A stretch of DNA of 64,000 bases from Spirochaetes bacterium RBG_16_49_21 (GTDB lineage Bacteria; Spirochaetota; UBA4802; UBA5550): the NCBI GenBank assembly GCA_001829495.1, contig MIBJ01000041.1, positions 1-64,000 of the forward strand, read 5' to 3'. Shown here in pieces: positions 42,976-51,682 of this stretch. The notes under the pieces are model-generated. The model saw nothing but the letters and a program-made list of their open reading frames with translations. It did not search any database and was not told where the DNA came from. The translations under genes were made by a program, and so were the position numbers. The first letter of the stretch is position 1; each line of letters opens with the position of its first letter.

Positions 42976-43782
42976 ATGTTTAAAAAACTGATTTTTTCGG
43001 TTTGTTTTGGGGGTTTGGTCGTTCTTCTGGCAACCGGCGCCATGGCATTCGGCATCGGCGGGTACATGACGCTCGGCGGAGGCAGCACATCCCATGATTA
43101 CGGCAAATATGAATATTTTGCAGCAGGTCAAATGAAAGAATCAAGCGACTTTGCAATCGGGGGCGGCCTCATAATGGACTCGAATCTGGCTTATGATCGA
43201 GTGTTTAATTGGCGGATGAAGATAGGCGGCGAACAGCTTAAAGTTGACCGGGAAGCTGAGATGAAGCTTACCCGGCTGCACATGAATCATCTGTTCGGCT
43301 TCGGCATAGTGCGCACCAAAGTTGTTCGCTTATGGTTAGGCCCGCGGATAGGAATAAGTTACTCATCGGGGAATCGTACTGATTTTAGAGATTATGCAGG
43401 AATTTCGCCGGTAGACCCTGTTTTGCAAATAATAACTTTGGGATTTTACAGTCCATCAATATTACAATATCCTATTCTAAGAGACAAAATTACAAAAATC
43501 CAGTATGGCGGCATTGATGTTGGTCTTGCACTCGGATTAAACATAAACATCGGCGAGTATGTGACTATCGGACCTGAGTTCGGATTCAAGTATGCTCTCA
43601 ATTGGGGATTCCAAAAGCGAGAAATATATATTAGTCTTCTTGATGGTCCAATTATGTATATCCACTTTCTGCCTCTGAATTTAAATAATGAAAGAGAAAG
43701 GCTTACCCTCAGCGGTTACGAAATCTATGCCACTATTGCCGCCATGTTCCGTGTAGGCGGTGACTCATACGGCGGCCGATAA
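42976..43782 (+). CDS. Putative outer membrane protein
   Basis: About 268 residues from ATG 42976, chosen for the strong AAGGAGGGAG ribosome site and the signal peptide MFKKLIFSVCFGGLVVLLATGAMA. The mature part is rich in Gly and aromatic residues with strand-like repeats (FGIGGYMTLGGGSTSHDYG, LWLGPRIGISYSSGNRTDF, IDVGLALGLNINIGEYVTIGPEFGFKYALNW), typical of small OmpA/OmpW-like barrels. Family not assigned. A family B-like hairpin with a T-rich tail follows the stop. Confidence 0.7.
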   Translation: MFKKLIFSVCFGGLVVLLATGAMAFGIGGYMTLGGGSTSHDYGKYEYFAAGQMKESSDFAIGGGLIMDSNLAYDRVFNWRMKIGGEQLKVDREAEMKLTRLHMNHLFGFGIVRTKVVRLWLGPRIGISYSSGNRTDFRDYAGISPVDPVLQIITLGFYSPSILQYPILRDKITKIQYGGIDVGLALGLNINIGEYVTIGPEFGFKYALNWGFQKREIYISLLDGPIMYIHFLPLNLNNERERLTLSGYEIYATIAAMFRVGGDSYGGR

Positions 43783-43796
43783 GCCATAAAACAGAC

Positions 43797-43836
43797 GCGC
43801 CCGAAGGCGGGGATGCGCATCCCCGCCCGCGGGCGC
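43797..43836 (+). terminator. Family B-like hairpin, terminator of outer membrane protein gene
   Basis: The 22-nt perfect palindrome GGCGGGGATGCGCATCCCCGCC is extended by outer GCGCCCG/CGGGCGC arms. CCTTTTTATTTTTT follows, as in a Rho-independent terminator. It lies 15 nt after the stop. The CCGAAGGCGGGGATG arm resembles the other family B copies. Confidence 0.75.
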
Positions 43837-43990
43837 CGTCAGCCTTTTTATTTTTTCGCAGGCAGCCGAAGTTTGGCATTACCGACTTAGCGTGGCGCCT
43901 CCAGAAACTCAGAAAAATTATTGACAGTATGCATTAATCTGGTGCAGAAATAATTATCGGGAAAATGTTTTTGAATAAATTAAGGACTGC

Positions 43991-44323
43991 ATGGTTGCGT
44001 CAAAAATGAATAAAACTGACTATAAAATATTTAAGGAATTAGCGCATACCATACGACTGAAATTTCCGGAAGCGAAAATCTGGGCATTCGGATCCTGTGT
44101 TAATAATAATTCTATCAAAGATTCCGATCTGGATGTTTGTATCGTAGTAAACGAGATGAATGACACCATTGATAAAACAATCATGGATATCGCATGGAAT
44201 GTCGGTTTTAATAATGATATTCTGATTTCAACAGTAACCTATGCAAGAAAAGATTTCGAAAGCGGTCCGGTTTCTGCCGGCAGTTTTGTAAAATCCATAA
44301 TTAAGCATGGTATCGCCGCTTGA
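43991..44323 (+). CDS. MNT-type nucleotidyltransferase (antitoxin-like)
   Basis: A 110-residue minimal nucleotidyltransferase. The active-site segment is IWAFGSCVNNNSIKDSDLDVCIVV (GS and DxD), with AAGGACTGC before the ATG. In MNT/HEPN toxin-antitoxin pairs this protein neutralises the HEPN RNase, often by adding AMP to it. Its stop overlaps the TTG start of the HEPN reading frame by 4 nt, the usual coupling, but that HEPN gene is interrupted. This gene itself looks intact. Confidence 0.8.
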   Translation: MVASKMNKTDYKIFKELAHTIRLKFPEAKIWAFGSCVNNNSIKDSDLDVCIVVNEMNDTIDKTIMDIAWNVGFNNDILISTVTYARKDFESGPVSAGSFVKSIIKHGIAA

Positions 44324-44715
44324 AAGATGAATTAAAAGAACTTATATTATATCGATTAGAACAAACCGATGAATCACTTGAATCCGCTCGCATTCTGTTA
44401 GACAACAATAAATTTCGTCCATCTGTGAATCGATCATAGTATGCTATGTTTTATGCCGTATTGTCGCTTCTCGCAATTGGCGAACATCAAGTTTCAAAAC
44501 ATTCAGGTGTTATAACCATTTTTGATCGCGAGTTTGTGAAAAAAGGAATATTTGAACAAGAGTTGTCAAAATGGCTCCATGAAGCTTTCGACTTGCGACA
44601 AAGGGCGGATTATACGGAAATGTTTTCAATCTCGAAAGACCGGGCGTTAATGGTACTTAATAATGCTATTAATTTTATCGCTCAAGTTAAAAAAGAGATT
44701 AACAAATATTTCTAA
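44320..44715 (+). pseudogene. HEPN-domain toxin gene interrupted by TAG
   Basis: Reading from TTG 44320 gives a HEPN protein (MKDELKELILYRLEQTDESLESARILLDNNKFRPSVNRS, stop, YAMFYAVLSLLAIGEHQ). The in-frame TAG at 44437-44439 falls where the family normally has Tyr in a YYAMFYA-type segment, so a single TAT/TAC to TAG change is likely. The ORF track shows only the downstream part from ATG 44446. The upstream part overlaps the MNT gene as in intact pairs. It is probably a recently inactivated toxin; a sequencing error or stop readthrough is possible. Confidence 0.8.
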
Positions 44716-44716
44716 T

Positions 44717-44762
44717 TTTGTAACTATTCAGTAAATTTCGTAATTTAAGCATTCAATAAGAT
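44717..44762. repeat. Dispersed intergenic repeat, copy 2
   Basis: About 87% identical to 15671-15716 over 46 nt (tttgtaactattcag then aaatttcgtaattt then cattcaat). It starts right after the HEPN stop and ends just before the stop of the convergent M23 gene. Confidence 0.6.
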
Positions 44763-44766
44763 AACA

Positions 44767-45747
44767 TTACCAGATGAAATAGAGCGGATTCAGGTCGCGG
44801 CCGTGCCTCATGATGGTGAAGTGGAGGTGCGGCCCGGTCGACCAGCCGGTTGACCCGACGCGGCCGATGATGTCCTTCTTGGTAACCCAGTCGCCGCATT
44901 TGACATTTATTGAATTGAGGTGTCCGTAAAGGGTGGTGTAGCCCTCATCATGCTGTATCATGGCGGTCTTGCCGAACCCTCCGCGCCAGCCGGTGAATAT
45001 GACCATGCCTTCCCGCGCCGGATACAGGGGCGTGTCGAAATTCGACATGATGTCAACGCCGTTATGGTACTTTGCGGTGCCGTCCTGAATGAAGGGGTGA
45101 ACCCGGTCGCCGAACAATGAGGTGAAGTTCCCCGGCGCCGGCGATTGAAAGATGTTCTTTATTTTATAGAGCTTCTCGATCGCGCTGTTTACGACAACCG
45201 GCTTCGCTCCTTTAAAAAAGACGAACCGGATGTCGTCCGTGGATATGATCTTAAAGGGCGCGGGCAGGTAGCTTCCCCGCACCTCCTCGGAAAAATTCAG
45301 AAGATTTTTCATCCTTAAAACATCGAAAATATCATCAAAGGCAGTAAGCACCCCGTCCTCGGAAGGCACGACGATTTCAAGCCCGTCCCTGGGGGTGAGC
45401 GACGGAATGAAGGGATTTGCGGCTATGAGGGTATCAATGGTTATCTTATATTGATAGGCCACGTCCCAGTAGGATTCGCCGCTGGCCAGCCGGTGGATAG
45501 TGATGCGAACCCCCGGGTCATAGGGGTAGGTTTTCACCACGCGGATATATTCTGTTCCATCGGTGAACAGGGGGAATCCTTCCTTTAAAACGTACGCGCC
45601 TTTTTCCACGGTGACGCTGTCCCTCACCAGGGCCGTGATCGCGTTCCCCAGTAATAATATCAGGGCGAGCGCGGCCGATACAATGGCCGAATAGCCCTTG
45701 ATCTGGCGCATTTGATATCTGGTTATCGGCATCCAGCCCAGCATCAT
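44767..45747 (-). CDS. LysM-M23 family peptidoglycan hydrolase
   Basis: A 326-residue protein with an N-terminal TM (GYSAIVSAALALILLLGNA), a LysM domain (HRLASGESYWDVAYQYKITIDTLIAANPFI) and a C-terminal M23 zinc metallopeptidase domain. The metal motif is KYHNGVDI, followed by IQHDEGYTTLYGHL and PHLHFTI, so all zinc ligands are present and it should be active. It would cleave peptide cross-links in the periplasm. Its start overlaps the proC stop (TGATG) with GGAGAACA as ribosome site. Confidence 0.93.
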   Translation of the reverse strand: MMLGWMPITRYQMRQIKGYSAIVSAALALILLLGNAITALVRDSVTVEKGAYVLKEGFPLFTDGTEYIRVVKTYPYDPGVRITIHRLASGESYWDVAYQYKITIDTLIAANPFIPSLTPRDGLEIVVPSEDGVLTAFDDIFDVLRMKNLLNFSEEVRGSYLPAPFKIISTDDIRFVFFKGAKPVVVNSAIEKLYKIKNIFQSPAPGNFTSLFGDRVHPFIQDGTAKYHNGVDIMSNFDTPLYPAREGMVIFTGWRGGFGKTAMIQHDEGYTTLYGHLNSINVKCGDWVTKKDIIGRVGSTGWSTGPHLHFTIMRHGRDLNPLYFIW

Positions 45748-46556
45748 TGTTCTCCAAGCTTCCGGGATTTGGCCGCAGCCTTCTCCACCGCATCCATGAC
45801 AATGCCCGCGAATCCGCTCCTCTCAAGGACATGTATCCCCTCTATCGTGGCTCCTCCGGGCGAGGCCACCGTGCCCCTCAGGGTAATAGGATCCCCGGAG
45901 GTCTCCAGCACGTATCTGGCGGAGCCGAGCACGGTCTGCGCGGCCAGCAGGAGTGAGGCTTTACGCGGAATGCCGAGCTTGACCCCGCCGTCCGCAAGGG
46001 CCTGTATAAAGGTGAATACGTACGCCGGCCCGCTGCCCGATAGCCCGGTTACCGCATCAATGAGCTTCTCCGGCAGAACCAGCACCCTGCCGATTTTTGA
46101 AAATACCTGCTCCACCTCTTTTAATAAATCGTCCTCGACATTTCCGTTCGGCGAGAGCACGGACATCCCCTCTCCGACCAGGACCGGCGTATTGGGCATG
46201 ACGCGTACGATCTTCGCGGCCCGGCCGAGTATCTTTTCCATTGATGAAATGGTGACGCCTGCGGCTATGGAAACCACGACTTTACCGGGAGCCAGTTTTT
46301 TCTTTATGGACTCAAGCACGGAAGGAACGCTGTCGGGCTTCACCGCTATAATGATGATTGCGCAGTGCTGGGCCAGCTCTTCCGGCGAGCGGGCTATGCT
46401 TATGCCGCATTCCCGCAGCAGGACATCGCTTTTCCCCGCATCGATGTCGTATGCCTGGATGAGCTTTGGATCATAGCCCTTTGACAGCCGCGCCAGTATG
46501 GCGGAGCCGATGTTCCCTGCTCCGATGCAGCCGATGGTCTTTTTAATTTCCGCCAA
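45744..46556 (-). CDS. proC: Pyrroline-5-carboxylate reductase
   Basis: A 270-residue enzyme making proline with NAD(P)H. The Rossmann motif is GCIGAGNIGSAIL; further signatures are IIIAVKPDSV, RVMPNTPVLVGEGMSVL and the C-terminal GLSGSGPAYVFTFIQALADGGVKLG. The start is probably TTG 46556, three nt after the yggS stop. It is the middle gene of the run yggS-proC-M23. Placement of proC next to yggS is common in bacteria and fits the PLP-homeostasis/proline link known for that pair. Confidence 0.96.
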   Translation of the reverse strand: MAEIKKTIGCIGAGNIGSAILARLSKGYDPKLIQAYDIDAGKSDVLLRECGISIARSPEELAQHCAIIIIAVKPDSVPSVLESIKKKLAPGKVVVSIAAGVTISSMEKILGRAAKIVRVMPNTPVLVGEGMSVLSPNGNVEDDLLKEVEQVFSKIGRVLVLPEKLIDAVTGLSGSGPAYVFTFIQALADGGVKLGIPRKASLLLAAQTVLGSARYVLETSGDPITLRGTVASPGGATIEGIHVLERSGFAGIVMDAVEKAAAKSRKLGEQ

Positions 46557-46559
46557 ATT

Positions 46560-47240
46560 TCAGCCCCTCTGCCCGAATATCGCCGTCCCGATCCGCACCA
46601 TGGTCGAGCCTTCCTCTGCCGCCATGCGGTAATCCGCGGACATTCCCATTGAAAGCTCGCGAAGCTCGCAATTCAGCCTTCTGTTTATCTCATCTTTCAA
46701 TTTTTTCGCGGTTCTGAAGCATCTCCGTATGAGCTCCTCGTCATCGGTAAAGGGCGCCATGGTCATAAGGCCGATGAGCTCCAGGTGCTCAAGCCCGAGC
46801 ACCTGCCGTGCAAGCTCCGCGGCTGCTTCAGGCGCTGCTCCGCTCTTGGTCTGCTCGCCCGAGGTGTTCACCTGAATCAGGATTTTCTGCCTCTTGCCGC
46901 TCCGTCCCGCCTCAAGGTCAACCTTCTGCGCGGTGCCGAATGTATCTATGGAATGGATGCAGTCGAACAGCTCCACCGCGTCGCGCGCCTTGTTTGACTG
47001 CAGATGCCCGATCATGTGTACGGTAAAATCCCCGCTCAATGCAGGAATTTTCCGCTTCGCCTCCTGTACCCTGTTCTCGCCGAAAAGCCGTATCCCCGAG
47101 TCAATGGACTCCTGCATAACTACGGGATCGATATTTTTGCTCACCGCAACTATACGGATCGCGCCGGGCGGCCTTCCCTGCGACAGGGCGATCGCGGCAA
47201 GCTCCTCCTGTATCCTGTTATAGGTGTCGATAACGGCCAT
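46560..47240 (-). CDS. yggS: YggS/PROSC-family PLP-binding protein
   Basis: A 226-residue alanine-racemase-fold protein of the PLP homeostasis family. The PLP-binding Lys is in RIVAVSKNI, followed by LFGENRVQEAKRKI, HMIGHLQSNK, LIQVNTSGEQTKSG, LIGLMTMAPF and the C-terminal LSMGMSADYRMAAEEGSTMVRIGTAIFG. It has no dimer C-terminal domain, so it is not a racemase. It binds and buffers PLP in the cytoplasm. It leads a unit with proC and the M23 peptidase. Confidence 0.95.
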   Translation of the reverse strand: MAVIDTYNRIQEELAAIALSQGRPPGAIRIVAVSKNIDPVVMQESIDSGIRLFGENRVQEAKRKIPALSGDFTVHMIGHLQSNKARDAVELFDCIHSIDTFGTAQKVDLEAGRSGKRQKILIQVNTSGEQTKSGAAPEAAAELARQVLGLEHLELIGLMTMAPFTDDEELIRRCFRTAKKLKDEINRRLNCELRELSMGMSADYRMAAEEGSTMVRIGTAIFGQRG

Positions 47241-47407
47241 ATTCTATGTATATCAAACAACTGAGCTGGATCGCCCGGTTGCATCAGGCAGCAGTGAATT
47301 TCTCCAGCCCACTCAGGCGGAGAAAAGATCAGATATAAAATTTTTTTGTCTTTTTATTACAGCGTAAAGAAAATTGCAAGCGTTTTATTAGCTTGAAATC
47401 ATTTGAT

Positions 47408-47977
47408 CTAAGTGACAATCTTCAGTATCACCGGTTCCTCCCGTTTGGGTGCCGGCGGTATAATACCTTTCGGATAACCGATAATTATCGGAGCAACAAT
47501 TTTATAGTCCGGGCTCATCCCCAGCTCTTTACGGAGTGCGGGGTCCCTGACGTCGGATCCGAGGTTGATCCAGCAGGTTCCGAGTCCGCGGACCGCTGCC
47601 GCGTTCATCACGTAGGCGGCAAACAGCGCACAATCGACCAACAGCATCTTGTGATTTTGCGGTCCGCCGATAATTATCAGGGCGGGAGCGTTGTAGAAGA
47701 CATTGAATTTATCGCTCCGCAGCCCGCCTTCATATTTTTTGATGTAATCCGTGGGATCCGCCTCGATCCGTGCGACGAGGTTTTTCTTGCTCTCGTCCGA
47801 GATACGCTTGATCATGTCCCGGTTGTTGACAATGACGAATTCCCACGGCTGGCCGTTTCCGGAGGTGGGCGCGAGCGTGCTTTCTTTTACTATCTCTTTT
47901 AAAATATCAATTGATACCGGTTGGTCTTTGTAATCCCGGATTGAACGGCGGTTTTTTATTAATTCGTTGTAATCCAT
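47408..47977 (-). CDS. Nitroreductase family FMN oxidoreductase
   Basis: A 189-residue flavoprotein of the nitroreductase fold. FMN-binding segments are KNRRSIRDYKDQPV near the N-terminus, LAPTSGNGQPWEFVIV, and the C-terminal AVRGLGTCWINLG and APIIIGYPKG. AGGAGATACC lies before the ATG. These enzymes use NAD(P)H to reduce quinones, nitro compounds or other substrates; the natural substrate is not predictable. It lies 69 nt downstream of the flavodoxin-like gene on the same strand, possibly the same unit. Confidence 0.9.
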   Translation of the reverse strand: MDYNELIKNRRSIRDYKDQPVSIDILKEIVKESTLAPTSGNGQPWEFVIVNNRDMIKRISDESKKNLVARIEADPTDYIKKYEGGLRSDKFNVFYNAPALIIIGGPQNHKMLLVDCALFAAYVMNAAAVRGLGTCWINLGSDVRDPALRKELGMSPDYKIVAPIIIGYPKGIIPPAPKREEPVILKIVT

Positions 47978-48046
47978 AAGGTATCTCCTATATAAATCAG
48001 AGTTAACCGAGCGGAGTCGAGGCAGCGTCCATCTGCGGTTCCATTA

Positions 48047-48619
48047 TTATCCCTGAGTAGCCGCTTTCCTGCCCAGTTCATACGCCTCCTGTTTGGCCTT
48101 ATTATTGCCGGCGATCTCTCCCTTGGCCGTGGCTGAAGCCATGACTGCGCCGATCCAGCACAGATTGGTAAATTCCGCCGTCGTTTTGAAGCTGTGCACG
48201 ATGGGGTCGGCGGTGGAAACATTCGGGTCACCGCAGACCGTGATCAGACCGATGTGCTTCCCTTTCATTTTAGGATAATATGCTTCATGCCAGCGCCACT
48301 CCGCGTCAAAGAAGGCGCACCAGCGATCAAGGTATGCCTTCATCTGTGCGGTCATGGCCCAGAAATATACGGGGCAACTGTGGATGACGGCGTCCGCCCC
48401 CAGTATCTTTTCGTGAATTTCCGGCATGTCGTCCTTGATTGCGCAAACCCCGGTGGCATTGCACCTCTCGCAATTCAAGCACCCGGAAATTTTTTTCCGG
48501 CACAAGACGATCTTTTCCGTTTCCGCACCTGCGTCCTTGCCGCCGGCAAGCGCCCGTTCCAGGAGGATATCGCTGTTCCCTCCTATCCGCGGACTCCCCA
48601 TAACGCCGAGTATTTTCAT
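48047..48619 (-). CDS. Flavodoxin-fold NAD(P)H-dependent FMN reductase-like protein
   Basis: About 190 residues from ATG 48619, which has GGAGGAG 5 nt upstream (the ORF track extends 20 residues too far). The FMN phosphate loop is GSPRIGGNSDILLERAL. A Cys cluster follows (CRKKISGCLNCERCNATGVC, with IKDDM), as in iron-sulfur flavoprotein-type members, then SCPVYFWAMTAQMKAYLDRW. It is probably a redox enzyme in the cytosol. The Cys set suggests an Fe-S or disulfide-active subtype. Confidence 0.88.
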   Translation of the reverse strand: MKILGVMGSPRIGGNSDILLERALAGGKDAGAETEKIVLCRKKISGCLNCERCNATGVCAIKDDMPEIHEKILGADAVIHSCPVYFWAMTAQMKAYLDRWCAFFDAEWRWHEAYYPKMKGKHIGLITVCGDPNVSTADPIVHSFKTTAEFTNLCWIGAVMASATAKGEIAGNNKAKQEAYELGRKAATQG

Positions 48620-48780
48620 GAAGCTCCTCCAGTATAGAACCAACAACTCTAAATTCTTTATTTTCTTGCCGGCAAGCATTTTTTCAAGTAATTAAAATTA
48701 AATGCCTCTATCAGCAAAAACTTTCTTTACTTTTAACCCCCTGGTTTTCATCCTGTCAGAAAATCGTGCGAGGTCTATTT

Positions 48781-49473
48781 ATGAACGTTCTTATATTCGG
48801 GCCCAATGGAAGCGGCAAGGGAACTCAGGGCGCGGTAGTCCAGAAGAAGTATGATGTCACCCATATCGAATCAGGAGTCATATTCAGGGAAAATATCAAA
48901 GGCGGCACCGACCTGGGGAAAAAGGCGAAAGAGTACATCGACCGGGGCGACCTGGTTCCGGACAATATCACCATTCCCATGATCCTGGACCGGCTGAAAA
49001 AAGACGATTGTAAAAAAGGCTGGCTCCTGGACGGATTCCCCCGCAACCCGGACCAGGCAACGGCGCTGGACGCTGCCTTGAAGGGCGCGGGAATGAAGCT
49101 CGACTACGTTATTGAAATAGTTCTGGACCGGAATATTGCGAAGAACCGGATAATGGGAAGGAAGCTGTGTGTGAACGACAACAACCACCCGAACAATATT
49201 TTCATTGATGCCATCAAGCCCGCTGAAAAGGGAGGGGGGACGGTATGCCGCGTATGCGGGGGCGCACTCTCGGCACGCTCCGATGACCAGGATGAAGCCG
49301 CTATTAACAAACGGCACGACATCTATTACGACAAGAACAGCGGCACCCTCGCAGCAGTGGATTACTTTAAAAAGCTGTCAAGGAATAACAAGGGAGAACC
49401 CCGGATCATCGAACTGGACGGCAAGCCGGGCGTGAAAGAGGTGGGCAATCAGCTGATGAAGGAGCTCGGCTGA
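48781..49473 (+). CDS. adk: Adenylate kinase
   Basis: About 230 residues from ATG 48781, preceded by GAGG; the ORF-track GTG at 48766 is rejected. The P-loop is FGPNGSGKGTQG. The AMP-binding region includes ESGVIFRENI, and the WLLDGFPRNPDQA segment is typical. The lid is of the Cys-bearing kind (CRVCGGALSARSDD) and longer than in E. coli, with only two clear Cys in that hairpin. It interconverts ATP, ADP and AMP. Confidence 0.9.
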   Translation: MNVLIFGPNGSGKGTQGAVVQKKYDVTHIESGVIFRENIKGGTDLGKKAKEYIDRGDLVPDNITIPMILDRLKKDDCKKGWLLDGFPRNPDQATALDAALKGAGMKLDYVIEIVLDRNIAKNRIMGRKLCVNDNNHPNNIFIDAIKPAEKGGGTVCRVCGGALSARSDDQDEAAINKRHDIYYDKNSGTLAAVDYFKKLSRNNKGEPRIIELDGKPGVKEVGNQLMKELG

Positions 49474-49605
49474 CTGCCGTAATCCGAAGCGGCTTATTTG
49501 GCTTGACGTCATGCAAGAATCCTGCAACGCTTGAGGCGCAATTCCCCGGTGCCGTTTCGTGCAGTAGAGTTTGTTTGAGAATAAACTTCTATCGGTAGAT
49601 ATTAA

Positions 49606-50028
49606 ATGGAAAGGATATACCGAAAAGCAGTCATACTCGCCTGTTTGCCTATAATTCTTAATTTAGCCATCAGCGTGTACTGTTTTCACAATGCAAGTCT
49701 GCGGCAGTTCGCGGGTTACTTTGTCGGAACCTTACTGGGTATGTTTTTTTCCTTATTATGGATGGTTATCACCCGCAGGGTGCTTGTTTCAAATATAATG
49801 GTCTTGTTCACGGTATCCCTGGCTTCCTTTCCGGTTAAAATAATTTTTCTGGCGGCAGTAGCCTTCGGCGGGCTGCTCATTCTGAAAATTGATACGTTCT
49901 ATTTCGGCATATCATTCCTGGCGGGAACCCTCCTGAGCCTGTTTGTCGAGGTTTGGTTTTTAGTTACCGCAAACAGATTCATACGGAAAAATAAATCGCG
50001 GTTGAAATCCGCATCAGGAAGCGGATAA
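49606..50028 (+). CDS. Four-TM membrane protein at head of RavA/ViaA-like operon
   Basis: A 140-residue protein with four hydrophobic helices (AVILACLPIILNLAISVYCF, YFVGTLLGMFFSLLWMVI, SNIMVLFTVSLASFPVKIIFLAAVAFGGLLIL, FGISFLAGTLLSLFVEVWFLVTANRF) and a basic tail. It looks superficially like ATP synthase protein I but no atp genes are near. It starts a same-strand run with gaps of 23, 11 and 12 nt, so it is probably co-expressed with the kinase-like and RavA/ViaA-like genes. Function unknown. Confidence 0.6.
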   Translation: MERIYRKAVILACLPIILNLAISVYCFHNASLRQFAGYFVGTLLGMFFSLLWMVITRRVLVSNIMVLFTVSLASFPVKIIFLAAVAFGGLLILKIDTFYFGISFLAGTLLSLFVEVWFLVTANRFIRKNKSRLKSASGSG

Positions 50029-50051
50029 TGTAACAGCCGCCGGATACGAAC

Positions 50052-51671
50052 ATGGATGCAAAGGACCTCAACAACCTCTCCAAAAAAGAACTGATCCAGT
50101 TGATCCAGGATTATCAGAAAAAATATTTTATCTGTTCCGATAAAATCCTGACCGGGAAGCTGGATTACCGCATATTGCTGGAAGCCACTTCCGACATTAT
50201 ATTCGTCATCGACAGCGACGGCACCCTCATATACATCAACGCGGCTTCCAAGGCATTTTTTCCGTCCTGGTCGGAACAGATGCTGGGCGATCATTACACC
50301 AAGATCGTACCGGCCTCGGAAAAGGAGCGGGGGGCCTTTGTGTTCGAGGAGGTTATTCACAGGGGGAAGATATTCGAAAATGAGCTCTTCAGAACGTACA
50401 ACGACCGGGGCGAGAAGATGTACATGACGATGAGCCTTTCTCCTATAAAATCCGAGGACGGCGAAATCATCGGCCTGATCGGCATCATGAAGAATATCAC
50501 CGAAAAATTCATCGCCGAAAAAAGAGCAAAGGAATACAGCCGCATCCTCGAGATCAAGGTGAAGGAACAGCTCACGCAGGCGCAGGAGCTCAAGGGTCTG
50601 CGCGATTTCAATGAGGATATAATAAATCACGCGCCCGTCGGCATCTTCGTGATGGATCCCTCGGGAATAATCCTGTCCGAGAATCCGGCGCTCAAGCAGA
50701 TCATGGGCCACAACGCAAGCGATACCCTGGTGGGCACCAGCCTGTTTAATGAGTCCGGGTTTTTTGAGGGCGGACTGGGCAGGCTGTATGAGAGTTGTAG
50801 GAACGATAAAAAAACCGGCCGTGCCTTCAATATTCCCTACCGGACCCCGGCAGGAGGCTGCGAGCTCATCATCAATGCAACGGTCGTTCCGGTGCTCGAT
50901 GCGGCCGGATCAATCGAAAAAATGATCTTCATGATAGAAGACCACACCCAGCAGGCGGCCATTACAAACAGGATATATGAGACGGAAAAGCTTTCAGCAC
51001 TGGGGATACTCGCTTCAGGAGTCGCGTCCGAGCTTAAGAACTACATCAACAAGATGGTGATGGACCTGAACTTCGTGGACAACAACCTGGACGAGGGGAA
51101 CCCGACTGCTGAATATATCGTTTCCCTGCATCAGGAACTGGGAAGGATAAAGAACATTACCGAACAGCTTTCATCCCTTTCAATCACGGACGATGAGGAG
51201 AGGGATTTGTGCGACCTCAACAAAATTTTAACAAGCCATCCGTTTGAGTTGATGCTCAACCGGCTCAAGAACGAGGGTTTCGAGATTATTATTTCACCGC
51301 CAAAGGAATCCGTGTGGGTGAGGGCGAATCAGAATCAGCTCCAGCAGCTTTTGATCCAGTTTATTGAGAACGCCGAGGAGGCTATGCCTAATAAGGGAAA
51401 GATCACGGTTTCGGTGGAAAAAAAACAGGCGGGAGAAGGGAAATTCGCCGTTGTAACGATAACCGACACCGGCATAGGCATTCCCGAGGAAAATTTTCAG
51501 AAAATATTCCAGCCTTTCTTCACCACGAAGGGGAAGCAGGCCACCGGGCTCGGCCTTATGATAACCTCGGCTATCGTGCAGAATCTCGGCGGGAGCATCG
51601 GGCTCAAAAGCACCCCGGGAGAGGGAACATCATTCCGGATCGTTCTTCCCATCGTTGAAAAAGCATCGTGA
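50052..51671 (+). CDS. PAS-PAS kinase-like protein lacking the phospho-acceptor His
   Basis: A 539-residue soluble protein. PAS1 lies at ~40-160 (LEATSDIIFVIDSDGTLIYINAASKAFF), then a helix, and PAS2 at ~190-310 (NHAPVGIFVMDPSGIILSENPALKQIMGH). The dimerisation helix reads LASGVASELKNYINKM, where relatives have LASGVAHEINN; the His is replaced by Ser326 (codon TCC). The HATPase domain is complete (ENAEEAMPNKG, DTGIGIPEENFQKIFQPFFTTK, GLGLMIT). It can probably bind ATP but not autophosphorylate on His. It lies 11 nt before the RavA-like gene, suggesting a sensor for that system. Confidence 0.82.
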   Translation: MDAKDLNNLSKKELIQLIQDYQKKYFICSDKILTGKLDYRILLEATSDIIFVIDSDGTLIYINAASKAFFPSWSEQMLGDHYTKIVPASEKERGAFVFEEVIHRGKIFENELFRTYNDRGEKMYMTMSLSPIKSEDGEIIGLIGIMKNITEKFIAEKRAKEYSRILEIKVKEQLTQAQELKGLRDFNEDIINHAPVGIFVMDPSGIILSENPALKQIMGHNASDTLVGTSLFNESGFFEGGLGRLYESCRNDKKTGRAFNIPYRTPAGGCELIINATVVPVLDAAGSIEKMIFMIEDHTQQAAITNRIYETEKLSALGILASGVASELKNYINKMVMDLNFVDNNLDEGNPTAEYIVSLHQELGRIKNITEQLSSLSITDDEERDLCDLNKILTSHPFELMLNRLKNEGFEIIISPPKESVWVRANQNQLQQLLIQFIENAEEAMPNKGKITVSVEKKQAGEGKFAVVTITDTGIGIPEENFQKIFQPFFTTKGKQATGLGLMITSAIVQNLGGSIGLKSTPGEGTSFRIVLPIVEKAS

Positions 51672-51682
51672 AGGGAACAGCC

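Noticed and set aside
49606-50028. ATP synthase subunit I (AtpI)
   Set aside because: There is only superficial similarity in hydrophobicity, and no atp genes are nearby.
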